From assembly GCA_963970005.1 (NCBI GenBank), contig CAXAMN010018890.1:731572-795571 (forward strand): a DNA stretch of 64,000 nt, read 5' to 3'. Positions 24,601 to 35,953 of this stretch are shown in pieces. Origin of the DNA: Durusdinium trenchii (Eukaryota > Sar > Dinophyceae > Suessiales > Symbiodiniaceae). The notes below the pieces were generated by a model. It had not been told where the DNA came from, did no database searches, and worked only from the letters and a program-made list of their open reading frames with translations. Both the position numbers and the translations under genes were made by a program. Within the stretch, counting starts at the first letter, position 1; each line of letters opens with the position of its first letter.

Positions 24601-27600
24601 TAAAAGCTTACGGGCGCTTAGTAGGGAAAGAAGAGGATCACTCTCATTCCTTGCTTTCGTCGCACCAGTCAGCCAAAGGTGATGTTAGACGATTTGGGGA
24701 TCGCGGTCTTTTCACCAGCACCAGGAAAACACCCGATCAAGGACCAGCACACATCATTCCCCTCGGATTGAGGTGGGTGTGTGCGTGACTTTTGTTGGTC
24801 AATCTGCTGCAGGTGCTGCAGGTGCCGCCAGTGCCAGTGCCACCCTCGCCAGTCTCTTTGAGGCGGTGGGTGGAAGCTCTGGCGGGGCAGCCAGCAGTGG
24901 TGGCTCCATCTTCGGGGCAAGCATCTTTGATACGAAGGAGAAGGAGAGCACTCAGAAGGCGTGGGCCAGGTGGAGATATTTGGGATCCAGGATGTCGGGT
25001 GATGTTTGTTGCTACTGTTGCTACTGTTCCCAGCGATGGTGAAGAGAAGATGATTGGACACCTGCGGTAGAAGATGAGAAGATGGTGGTAGATCCAGAGT
25101 TGCACTGATGGATCGTTGGAGAGCTGCCAGGGAAATCTGGGAATGTTTGCCACATGAGAAGGAGGGAAGGTGGGTGTGAATGGGGCTCAAAGCCTATGAC
25201 GTGAATGATTTCGACTCGATATATACCTGGCAGAATGCCTTGTGGCTAGGATCTGGTGCGACTCAGGTGGTGTTTAGGATATCAGATTTGCATCAGTTGG
25301 GTGAGTTGGTCCTACCAACCTTTCGTCAGTTGCCCTTGGCTGACCCAAATGAAGAGAACGGACAGCCCCTGGAAGGTCAACCCAGGTGCCTTGAAGCGGA
25401 CAGCGGTGCCCACGAGCTCGCTTCAGGCAGACAGCGGCGGGCTGTTCCTCTTCGGTGCCGAATCGCCCGCGGCGCCCGCCGCACCCGCCGCGCCCGCGGC
25501 GCCTGCGCCTGGCAGTGGCGGGGGGCTCTTCTGCTTTGGTGCAGCGACAGGCTCGGGGCCTTGAACTCGTTCTTATAGACTATCCCATAGGTACCCCAGT
25601 AGGGTGCTAGTTGAGGTCACATCTCACCTCTTTGGACATTCTCTACCTTTTTAGTCTGTTCAGCGATGTCCGGAATGTTTTTACATCGAGATTCCTCTCA
25701 GTCTGTTCATTTCCGACCGTCTCGTACCTCCTCTCCGGCCGAACTGACACGAACTCCGACGTGGGGCCCCTCCGACGTTCGTAGAGGAAACCGGTGACGT
25801 GTCCGAACTGAGGGGTTCCGCATGAGATCCACGTCCATCCAGCTGAAGTCGCGGATATTCGGTAACGTCCTGTTCCGATTCATCCTGTTCCGATGAGATC
25901 CGCCAGCTGCCTTTCAGTGCCAAATGCAACCAAGCCAAGCCATGACCTAAGGCTTATAGGGGATTGTGTTCAGGTACTTCAAGGCGCCAAACAGTGCATT
26001 CCGTCGTGAACACCCTCGTAAATCGTCACCGTCGGTCACCAGATCAAGGGGAGTCGGCCCACACACACACACACACACACACACGATGTACGTGGGACAC
26101 TGGGCTGGGGGGTTCTGAGAGATTTTCAATGCAGGTGGCGGGACAGCAGCCCCAAGTGCTTCAATCTTTGACAAGCCTCAAAGTACTGGAACAAGCATTT
26201 TTGATGCTGCTCAAAGCTCTGGGAGTGCCACCACCAGTATCTTCGGAGCAGGCGCAGACGGTGGTAGTATTTTCGGAGCCTCAAGCTCAGGCAGTGGAAG
26301 CAGCAGCATCTTCGGAGCAGCACCCAGCTCAAGTGGAGGCAGCTCCAACCTTTTTGGAGATGCACCAGGCTCGAACACTGGCAGCTCTAGCATCTTTGGA
26401 GCTGCACAGGGTCCCAGTAGCGGCACCTCCAACATCTTTGGAGCAGCAAGCTCCGGCAACAGCAGCGGCAGCTCTAGCATTTTTGGAGCTGCACCAAGCT
26501 CAGGTGGAAGCAGCTCGAACCTATTTGGAGACGCACCAAACTCTAGCAGCGGCAGTTCCAACATCTTTGGAGCAGCACCGAGTGCGGACAATGCCAGCTC
26601 CAACATCTTCGGAGCAGCGGCAAGCTCCAGTAGCGGCAGCTCCAACATCTTTGGAGCAGCAGCAACCTCCAGCAGTGGCAGCTCAAATATCTTCGGAGCA
26701 GCACCAAGCTCGGGGAGCAGCAGCTCGAACATCTTTGGAGCAGCACCAAGTGCGGAATCCGGCAGCTCAAACATTTTCGGAGCAGCACCAGGCTCGGGCA
26801 GCGGCAGTTCCAACATCTTTGGAGCAGCACCAAGCTCGGGCAGTGGCAGTTCCAACATCTTTGGAGCNNNNNNNNNNAGTGGCAGTTCCAACATCTTTGG
26901 AGCAGCACCAAGCTCGGGCAGCGGTAGTTCCAACATGTTTGGAGCACCAAGCTCGGGCAGCGGCAGTTCCAACATCTTTGGAGCAGCAGCAAGCTCAGGC
27001 AGCGGCAGTTCCAACATCTTTGGAGCAGCACCAAGCTCGGGCAGCGGCAGTTCCAATATCTTTGGAGCAGCACCAAGCTCAGGCAGTGGCAGTTCCAACA
27101 TCTTTGGAGCAGCACCAAGCTCGGGGAGCGGCAACATTTTTGGAGGAAACCCGAATCAAAGCAGCTCCAGCATGTTTGGAGGAAATTCGGGTGGCAATCT
27201 TTTTGGTTCTGGCAGTTCGCCTAGCACCTTCGGTGGACCTCCTGCAGGAGGCGGGCATGTTTGGTTGAAAACACTTGGAACAGCACCCCTTTGCAGGTGC
27301 TGTGCCTAGTGGGGGATCATTGAATGTACCGGCAGTTTTGGCAACCAACCGTATGTCACAGCACATTGCAGTACCCTAATCCAGTCCACCTTAATTGGCG
27401 CCATGCCCAGGCAGCATGTTCCAGTTCGGGACGCCTCAATCTTCAGGTTCGGTGCAACAGGTTCGCTTGTTGCCTGGTCAAGTATCTTCATGCATCATTC
27501 TATTCCTAACTCTCCCCCAGATCTCTTAATTAAGGTATCCTCAACATATTTTTTTGGTTGCCCAAGTCTGAAATCTGAGAGAAGACTTTCAGAAATCAGG

Positions 27601-30600
27601 CGGGGGACCTTTGTAACAGGAGCTTCCAACCAGGTGGTAAGGATCCCTGTTTTGTTGACGGCCTTTGAAGTCTTGGCAAAAGAGAAACGCACGAGCAGAT
27701 TTGGAAGTTCCGTTCGGTGTCTCCTGTGACATAGCAAAAAAAAAGGAACCAACAAAGGTACTATAGTCAAAAGATGTCAAAAGCAACTTGGATGCAATTG
27801 ATAGGTCAATCCCCCGGTTGGTCGTCATCCCCCCTTTCCTTTGGGACCGGGGACCTCATGAGGGTCAATCCCGACTCCCTTGACGGCCAGGACCACCGGT
27901 GCGAAGCGCGAATCGAAGGTCCGTCGTTCCGAACGGCTAAGAGGTTTCATGGAGAAACGGTTTTTGTTGAATTTCCTTCAAGATCCTGAGGGACCCAGCG
28001 GTTTCCATGGGTCGTTCAGAGTCGAGGTGTTTGCTGGTGGGGTGGGTGGGGGGGTGGGGGGGGGGGTGATGGGTCGATCGGCAACAGGATCAACAGGGGT
28101 GCCAGGCCTCACGGTTGAGGTCAATCACGAAATGTAGACTGTAGACTCTTGATCAATAAGCCTACCCCACTTGAATTAAAACACCACTTCATAGTATGGG
28201 GGGGTTATCGTTCAAGAGTCTCCATTGCCACCTCCCCTCTTCGGTGGACCCGAGCGACTCCGGCCTTGTCGGTCCAGGTGCCTTTGGAGCGAGTCCTGCA
28301 GCGCCCGCAGCGGGCGGTGCTGCGCCCAGCGGTGGCCTGGCGTTGACGGTAGGGAAGGGTCGGTGTTGGAGGTTATTGGGATGGGTTGGGTAGTTTGAAA
28401 TGGAACAGTTGTACATTTGTATATTATATATGTGATGCTCAGCCAAATGACCTTTGTATGCTTGTGTTGGACATGAGGATTTCAATTATTTCATCGACGT
28501 GGTTCCCAAGGGAAAAAGGTAGACGTATACCTTTCGAGCACTCACCAAGACTATCAAACTTGGAAGACTGTGAGGTTTTTCCTGCCCATTGCAGGCACTC
28601 CACGGGGCGTTTGGACACCAGGTTGTGTACAGGGGTTGGACACTTGGACACACATGTACTGCTCGGACTTCAATCGAGGGTCAGTTCAAGACAAGCCATT
28701 CTTCGTGCCCAGATATGGTCAGCCCCAGACCTTGCAATCTATGCTCCGCCAAGTTGGCATTACTTCCAAGGCCTCTCGAGCACTCGCGGCTGGTTTTTGT
28801 GCCATTTGCATGCCTGTTGTCACTGCAAACTAGCCGCCTGTTGCCATGAGTGTCTGAGGTGGCAGCATGTTCATGTTCGGGCAGCCAGCGCAGTCGACGC
28901 CACAGCCCAGCCAGATGCAGACCCAACCACAAGGAGGGAGGGAGGGAGGGAGGGAGGGAGAGAGAGATATATATATATAGATTTTGCGTTGAGTTTGTTG
29001 AGCTCGCCAGTTTGTTAAGACTGTCACTGTCAAGTCACGCCTTTCCCAGCTCGCAAGTAGGTATATAAAAAGGATCCTTGGAAGGGTGCGGTCTTTCAAG
29101 GCAAGGTCATTCTTTTTCCTTCCAGGCTCCAGGCATGTTGATTAGGTGGAAACACATATCTGTCCTTGTCCAATGCAAACGTTGGGATCTGACACGCAGA
29201 GTGAGACCAACGGTGTCCTCACACGGCCCAGGGGGTGGCTTGTTTGGAGCTCCCGGAGGAGGTGCCGCCTTGATCGGAACCCAACCCTACGGCTTTGAAG
29301 TTTTGTGAGACTTCTTGTCATCCAAGCTGATGTTGATAGATCCTTATTACAGATCAGTTGGAGAGCAGTTGCTGGTCTAGGCAATTGACTTGGGGGGCTG
29401 AACCCAACACAGCAAACTCAACCAACAGGCTTGGGTCCTTTCAATAAGAGACATGATGCGTCTCAACATGGAAAAAACACCTGCAATCAACGGGACGGTG
29501 GGCTATTTTTCTCAAACTCTAACCTACCAAGCTGGTGCTGCCTAAATGAAAAGGAGGGTCGTTCTTGGGTTTGACCGCTCGGATCGTTCATGGCTTATTT
29601 TGGTCCAGAAGCTTCCTTAGGTTGCTCCAAAGATTGCAAACGACACGGAAATGTCCGATGGGATTGGAAACGGAAGCTCGCAGCGAATTTGTTTGGAAGC
29701 AACGCGTGGGTGGAAGGGCAAAGTACTCCTTGAACATCCTGGCTCATACTTCATATTATGGCCACATACATATGCATATGTTCATGACCAACCTTGCTGT
29801 TTGGAACATCAACAGCTTCCAGAAATCAGGGATCTCAGGTGAAATTGGTTCCCCAGTCCTGGATCGGTGTCTTTTCACTTTGACTCTCACCAAGTCCGGC
29901 AACGTCTTAACAGGACAGGACAGTCCTGGCGGCCCCCAGGATCGACCGTTGGCCTCACATCACCAGCCGTTGGACCGTTGGCCTCGGGTCTCGAGACGGA
30001 CATCGGACGAACTGGCCGAACGACCGCAGGCTTTGGGGGTCAAGCGGGTGGAGCCTTTGGTGGTCCGGAGCCCGGGTTTTCTACGCGTTTTTCGATTGGG
30101 GAGCTATTAACATCAGGAAGATGGGAAGATGGGAGGGACTTGCCGTAGTCTGGAGTAAAACAACAAGTTGAAGATCTATAGCAAGTTCTTTTTTGGCTGC
30201 TGTTGGAGTCATATCCAAGCAAAGATCTCACTGGGTCCAGAAACCAGGGTCAACTTTACACCCCTTAAAGACAATCACGTGAACCCTTCAAGTAAACAAC
30301 ACAGGGCACTGCGACTCGTGCATGTTTGGAAATGGTCAAGCTCCCGTGGTGTTTGAAGGGTCGGCTCGAGTGAGCGTAGGGGGAGTGTTCGCCGGTGAAT
30401 GCGGAGGTGTGCAGCAAAAACCTGACTGGTAGATGATGGGTCAAAGAAGAACCACAGAAGGCGGTTCTGTGGTTCTTCAAAAAGGTGGACGGAGGCAAGA
30501 GTCTTGAGTAGGACACAGTTGAAGAGTCTAAATATGAGAACAGTTCAGTTCATGTTCGGAGTGAGAACTCCGGGAGCGCACGATTTGCACAAGCCAACTG

Positions 30601-33600
30601 CAGCCAACCAAACGGATTCGATCTGGAAAACCGCAGCCGGAGAGGGTAGACAGACCCTTATTGGATAGCATCGATCTCCACAAACCCTCGTTCGAAGCGA
30701 ACGAAGCCGAAGTGAAACACTGCAACTCAAGCCCACTTTCGTCACACCAAACCAAGCAAGCCAGATACTTGCCAAACATCTGGCGGTCAGACCAGAAACC
30801 ATCCCACTGACCGGACACCATCCACTTTCTCCATTTCCTCCCGGCCGGTGCTCCACCGGGCTCCCCTTGTCCTCCTCCCAGCCAGGCTCTCCTCCTCAAG
30901 CGGGTGGCTTCGGTGCGGGAGGCCGTGGCGTGTCGAGAGACGAGCGGTCGCGCAGGTCTCGGGCTAGGGACCAGCGAGTGGGTTTTTCCCCGGGAACCGG
31001 TCACTGGCGGGAGAAATGCGGGAAGTCTCCAAACAGAGCCATTTGCCAATATTTGGTTCGGGGTCTTCGTGGGAGAATCACATTTTCCCATTGGCACGTT
31101 CACACAGCACATTCTTTTAAACTAGCTCGTTAGTACATTCATGTTTTTATTCAATTGCCGCTTTGGAATTGTGGCGGTCTATCTCACAGCCCGGCCCTCA
31201 AATACAAAAGGTTTTTGCAAAAGCAACAGTCAAAATAAGCCCAGTTTACGCCGTGCTAACCTGTTTGCACTGCAGCAGCTTGTCACTGAGCCTGTTGGCC
31301 ATCTAGTTGGCCCGAAAGGAATCGTCCGGGTGTCCGGACGCAGCGCCGATTTTCGCGTCCAAGGTCTCCGCGCCAGAAGTGAGAGATCCCTCCAGAAGTG
31401 AGAACTGGAAGTCCCCGAAAGTGTTCATACAAGACTTCTTCCAAGATCCTTGTCAGCCTCAAGAGCTCACACATGACGCAGCCTTGCCAAGGTGCGCGTT
31501 GGCTAGGCCATGCCACACCATCGTGTCTCTAAGAACGTTTGCACCACACCACACATTTCGAATGATTTCGACACTCTATGCAGCACTTTGCTGCTTCACC
31601 AACATCACTCAAGATCGCAGCTTTAGCTTAGCTGCGTCACGAACGCATAGCTTCGAAGCAAACCCTTCAATGGCACGTCTCAATGGCACATGGACATTCA
31701 ACACCTCCAAAACATACAAACTTTTGTAACAAGAACGCTACTAGGAGCAAAGGGCATCGCTACTAGGGGCTCCTGGCCTTACTACTAGGAGCAAGAACGC
31801 TACTAGTAACATCATTCCTGGAAACGCAATATCTCCCTATGGTACGGCGACGGACATGGCACACCGAAGCGTGGCGCGCTGCCGCTGTATAACTAAACCA
31901 AGCAACACTGTCAAGTCATTTGTGTCCGATTTCACAACGTCCATCGGCCACCATCGTCCATCCAAGACCTCCAACAACTTCCCCGCAAATGGGACGGCCA
32001 AATGGGACTGGCGACCTCACCCCCAGAGTGAAACGAGATGCTCGTGCTGTGCACTGGGAACAAGGAGCAGCAACATTGAATGCTCAAAATGGCCGACAGC
32101 ACTTGGTAAACACCTTGTTTCGTGCAGGTGACCAGGCCAACCTCTCCTTCTTAGTCGAACGCCCCAAAAGACGTTGAAACCACCGCCGACAGGCTTTGGG
32201 CAACCTGTGTCGGACTCAGGGCGGGTGACACGAACCGTGTGAAACGAAACCTCGGCCAGGAGGACAGCATCTCCGTTTCTGAGCGTTCCGGAACTGGACA
32301 TCGAAATCGAACTGGGGTTTGCAATCTCTACTTCGTTTACCGTTTGCATGGGCAAACCGTTTGCATCTCTTTAAAGCTGATCTTGCCATCATCAAAGGTC
32401 TTGGTCGTCTCCATGTGCAACGTGGACCAAAACCCATGTGGCCGTTGGCCACAAGCCACTGAATTCCAAGGGCCCATAGGATCGGTTGACCCGGTTTGGT
32501 CGTCCATGGGTTTGGTCGTCGAGTCGTCGATGTCCGTTGGTGCCATGTTCGGACCGGCTTGGAGAAGGCCCGACGACTCGGCCGGAACCGGTGGTTGGAG
32601 AGTTTTCAATGGTTTTCCGTTGCTTTCCATGGTTCTCCCATTTGTCCCACATGGATCCAGGTCTACCAAGGACCTGTTTACAACACGCGCAGCAGCCAGA
32701 TTGCTGAGGCGGGTGGCGGTGGCGCTGCCTTTGGTGGCTTCGGCCCAGTGCCAGGACACCGGTTTCTTATGGTTTCTTGAGTTTGTTTCTGAGGCTTGAG
32801 GGTCTACACATCATACCTGGATGGTCTAATAAAAGTCCCACTTACAATGCTCTAGTCTAGTTCTTCATGTATTGTCCACTACTGTCGTGCTTAACAACTG
32901 CTTGTTGCTTGCGGGAGCAAACATCTCGGGACCGTTTCAGAGGGCTCCAGTGGGCGATGCTTTCACCTTGTCCGTTTTTTTTGGTGATTTGGAATCAGAT
33001 GATATGTGTGGAGAGCATGTTTTCGCATCCCCATGTTTTGTGCGTCCGAGAACGAACCTCGAACTATCATGCCCTGGGATCCCGAATGATGTAACTCTGG
33101 AGGCTGCGGTGATTACCTTTTTTTCCCTCTTCGGAATCCTTATATCATTGACCTGACTGTCACTGTCGGGATCCTGTCGTACATCAGGAATTCACTCGGA
33201 GAGACACGGGTCCTTCAGTCCTCGAGTCGACTCGAACGGCTGGAGAGTGGCTGCAGGAGCTGGAGGAGCCTTTGGTTCTCCACAGGACGGGGGTCATTGG
33301 AGAACCAGCAGGGACTGAAGGACTGGAGGACCTCCCACGACTTAGTACTTGAGGGTTGGACGGTTGGTTCTCTCAAGAGTTGGAGGTAGGAAGTGAGAGA
33401 CTGGGTCGGACGGTTTTGGGCTCTGCGGCTTCGAGCCCTGATCGGTGGGGTTCTTCTCGATTCTTCTCCCTCTTTGCGGCCAGGTTCCGATCGGAGTCCC
33501 AATGAGGTTGATGTTGATGAGTCCCCCCGCCATCGGTCAATGCAGTCCTGGTCCGGGAAGATCAAGCTTGAGCTTGATCGACCCACAGGGGCTCGAATCT

Positions 33601-34918
33601 TCGAATCTTCCTAAGCCAGGGGAAGGGTTCTCCATGCGGTTCTCTGAAGGTTCTCCATGCTTTGGTCAGAGGAATGAGAGAACTGCATGTGCTTTATCGT
33701 AAAGACACCTGCGCCAACGGACCATCGGACTTGTCCAAGCTCTTTGCGGGCCCGACTCTCACCAGGTGCTTCCAGCCACATTCCAAGTGGATTGCAGGAG
33801 AAACCAGCCGTGTCGACTGTCCGTATGGGTCAACCATGGTCAGCCCCCACACGATTTAGTATCCAAACCCAAGTCAAGATCCCGGCTGTTCCAGCCAGAA
33901 AGTGAACAGAAGACTCCTTCGCATGTTCATCACCCTTTTGTTCTTCTCAAATTTCAGAAACTGTAGATCCGTTTTTGTACACGTCCTGCGGCCATGGATC
34001 GAATGTAAAAAGGACGATCTAGTAGATCCCCCCGCCCATCATCACAAGACCACCCCTTTCCGCCCTCTTTCCGCCCTCTGAGGCCGCTCCCGGCGGTGGT
34101 AACCTCTTTGAGCCTTGGACGGTGAAACGGAGGCGATGGAAGCCCTTCTCCCCCCCGGGCGGTTCCAAGCGTCCCACGAATCCCTGAGAAGCGCCACGCG
34201 GTTGTAGCTGGAAACATTTTGTTTGGAATGAGTGATGCCGGCAGCTCAGCAACTGAACGAATTTATTATCCAAGGGGATTCCCAGTCAATTCCACAGCCA
34301 CAACATGCCAACATGCCACAACCAACTTCGGGACTTCGGCGACTTCGGCGACCTTCTTGAAACGAAAAGAGAGGTCGCACTGGGTCCCAAACGCCAGTCG
34401 AGCATCCAAACCGTCGATTTTTTTCCGCGGTCCCCGGAAGAAAAAAGACACCCAATGATAGTCCTGGAGCGTGACCTTTAAGCCAAGCAATCGGCTCTGC
34501 GCTACATACCTAAACCAGCTGATACAGAGTTCCCACGATACAAAGACAGATCGAACAATGATGTGGAAGGAGAGGAGGTGAGGGAGCCTGAGGAACAAGA
34601 TCTACCTGGAATCCACCCTAACATCCCAAAGAAGTGTTTCAACTTCTTTCCGGGGCCCTGAAGATCAAGAAAGACACGCATTCACTTTTGGCGCACAAAC
34701 ATCTTGACCTGAAATCACTTGACCCGGTCGCAACCCACCTAACCTGGCTGGTCACATGATCCCGCCACCTGAGGCGCAACCCAGTGGCCCGCCCGCGGGA
34801 CGGAGGTGCCGACGGGTCCGGGTCGAATGCTCCGCGGCCAAAGGGGCCGAGGGGGCCCGGCTTCAAGGCTGTGCGGGCGCGGGTTTTGGTGGACGCGCAT
34901 GTTCCCGAAACTCACTAG
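18631..34918 (+). CDS. FG-repeat (nucleoporin-like) protein, about 19 exons
   Basis: Proposed exons: 18631-18697 (tentative start, MADVFGSSDAD), 21581-21691, 21967-22048, 22454-22496, 22825-22860, 23150-23198, 24813-24937, 25427-25550, 26135-27247, 27411-27446, 28278-28331, 28859-28933, 29232-29291, 30030-30059, 30886-30914, 32709-32754, 33257-33285, 34083-34109, 34844-34918 (TAG). They join in one frame (2211 bases, 736 residues counting the N gap as written). Residues about 23-59 are acidic (AVEEESSEEDAKSDG); about 60-129 form a helical module (LWKVNIEAVYRRKNP, LLEKVPEFIAKYK, PLSHLYAKVCRTYDLDP). The rest is disordered with roughly 40 FG motifs (SNIFGAAPSSG, FLFG, FQFG, FMFG, GLFGAPGG). Phe-Gly repeats of this type line the nuclear pore and bind transport receptors. 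No Nup98 autoproteolytic domain was seen. The first exon and last two junctions are least sure; two adjacent genes cannot be excluded. Confidence 0.75.
18698..21580. other. Putative first intron of FG gene with unassigned GC-rich patches
   Basis: Contains GC-rich, multi-frame-open patches at 19740-20000 and 20450-20590 that look like exons of something, possibly further N-terminal exons of the FG protein or of another gene. One frame at 19900-19975 (ELAGDVAGLRPSFQEAQA) and one at 20505-20570 (EQRQAASDRILALPAVD) are protein-like. No family recognised. Confidence 0.35.
25575..25645. repeat. Dispersed intronic repeat, copy 3
   Basis: TATAGACTATCCCATAGGTA followed by CCCCAGTAGGGTGCTAGTTG and AGGTCAC. 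Matches copies at about 5293-5345 and 10014-10085. The first two copies also share CAACAGAGGTTGAAG just upstream. It lies in the FG-gene intron before the array exon. Confidence 0.7.
26060..26084. repeat. (CA)n microsatellite
   Basis: Uninterrupted CA dinucleotides in the FG-gene intron just before the array exon. Confidence 0.95.
26135..27247 (+). repeat. 42-bp coding minisatellite (FG units) with assembly gap
   Basis: Single exon of the FG-repeat gene. The 3' two thirds is a tandem array with a 42-base (14-codon) unit encoding GSSNIFGAAPSSGS; 5' units are more diverged (NLFGDAPG, SIFGAGADGG). About 26 FG motifs fall in this exon. Ten N at 26868-26877 interrupt the most homogeneous part; the frame is kept across the N as written, but the true number of units is unknown. 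Long open frames on both strands in other phases are by-products of the period being divisible by three. Confidence 0.9.
28932..28979. repeat. GGGA/GA/TA compound microsatellite at a donor site
   Basis: A GGGA run grades into GA then TA. It begins exactly at the proposed GA donor of the FG exon ending at 28933. Confidence 0.85.
30446..30478. other. Perfect 14-bp hairpin
   Basis: GAAGAACCACAGAA, a five-base loop GGCGG, then the exact reverse complement TTCTGTGGTTCTTC. It lies in an intron of the FG gene. Function unknown; it may be part of a small foldback element. Confidence 0.8.
31736..31806. repeat. CTAGTAGC-family repeat, inverted copy
   Basis: CTACTAGGAGCAA... and CGCTACTAGGGG words are the reverse complement of the GTTCCTAGTAGC/AGTAGCGATGC units found at 2.7, 38.5, 42.5 and 50.1 kb. 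Lies within an FG-gene intron. Confidence 0.8.
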
Positions 34919-35953
34919 AGGTTGTCCGGCTTCTTCTTCTGCTCCTCCTCCTCCTCCTTCTTGTTTGTTGTTGTTGCCGTTGTTTTTGTGTCAGGTTGAG
35001 TTGAGACCCAGGAAGCTGTGAGAGTGAAGGCAATTGTTGAGGTTGATCTGCTGTTTGTTTTGGATGACAATACTGAAACTTAACTGGCATCCCTGAAGTT
35101 ATCATGGACACGAACAATTACCAAAGATTGATGTCCTGAGTTTCGCTCTGAGGCTTTCAGCTAGTCTCAACTCGCGTCAAATCACTCCTTTGGGCTACGC
35201 TGATGAATATCACCGTTAGACACCTACCATGCTTCCAAATCCGAGCCGATGACCAAACCATTTCTGCGGTGTAGACGTGTAGACGCAGGGTGTAGGCTGG
35301 AATCAGGAGCACCAGGAAATGACACGACGCTGCATCGTGGGGCATGACTCGCACTCATAGACCTCTTGCTTCAATCTACTGGTGAAACCGTGAGAGCAGA
35401 GTCCTATTAGACCTCGGATCGGGGGTACATCATGAGTTTGTAAATCGTGAAGCAGGAAAGTTCGGAAAAAGACCTCTCACAAGGGCCTTCAGTGGAGACT
35501 GTGGCTGCGGGGCCAGGACATTGCTGCGCTTTACAGCTGTTCTGGCTTAGAGCCTCATGGTGTAGATTGATACAAGTGCTCGGACAAAGGAGCCAGGGAG
35601 AATGCCTCTTGTACTTTTTGAAGCGGGCTAGTTGAGTCGATTGAACAATGCGATTCACATGGCGAGTCATGACTTGAGACAGTCAACTCATTCCCAGCAC
35701 AACTTGCGTTACCAGCAATCTCTTGTTTCCGCGTCCGGATAAGCATGGAGACGCATCACCCAAATGTGACAGTTTGCCACCACTCACTCCACATCTGGAT
35801 AAAAGATACATGCAAAGCCTCACCATCAGGACATAGATCAGGAAACATTTGGAAACATCCTTTCTTTGGACATTGCTTTGAGTGGATGACTGAAGCCCAC
35901 CTGAAGCTGCCAAAACGCCACCGTCATCCACCCTCTCTCCGCACGAGTCCGCC
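34919..35953. other. Spacer between FG-repeat gene and methyltransferase gene
   Basis: Begins with a CTT/CTC-rich stretch after the FG stop codon (34930-34990). No coding signal, terminator or polyadenylation motif can be supported. Confidence 0.5.

Noticed and set aside
26211-27137. Open frame of 308 residues (-) with LPELGAAPKMLE repeats
   Set aside because: Antisense by-product of the same minisatellite.
25964-27268. Open frame of 434 residues (+) with TSLEQHQAR repeats
   Set aside because: Shifted frame of the 42-bp FG minisatellite; its period is a multiple of three, so all frames stay open. The FG frame alone joins to FG-bearing exons on both sides.
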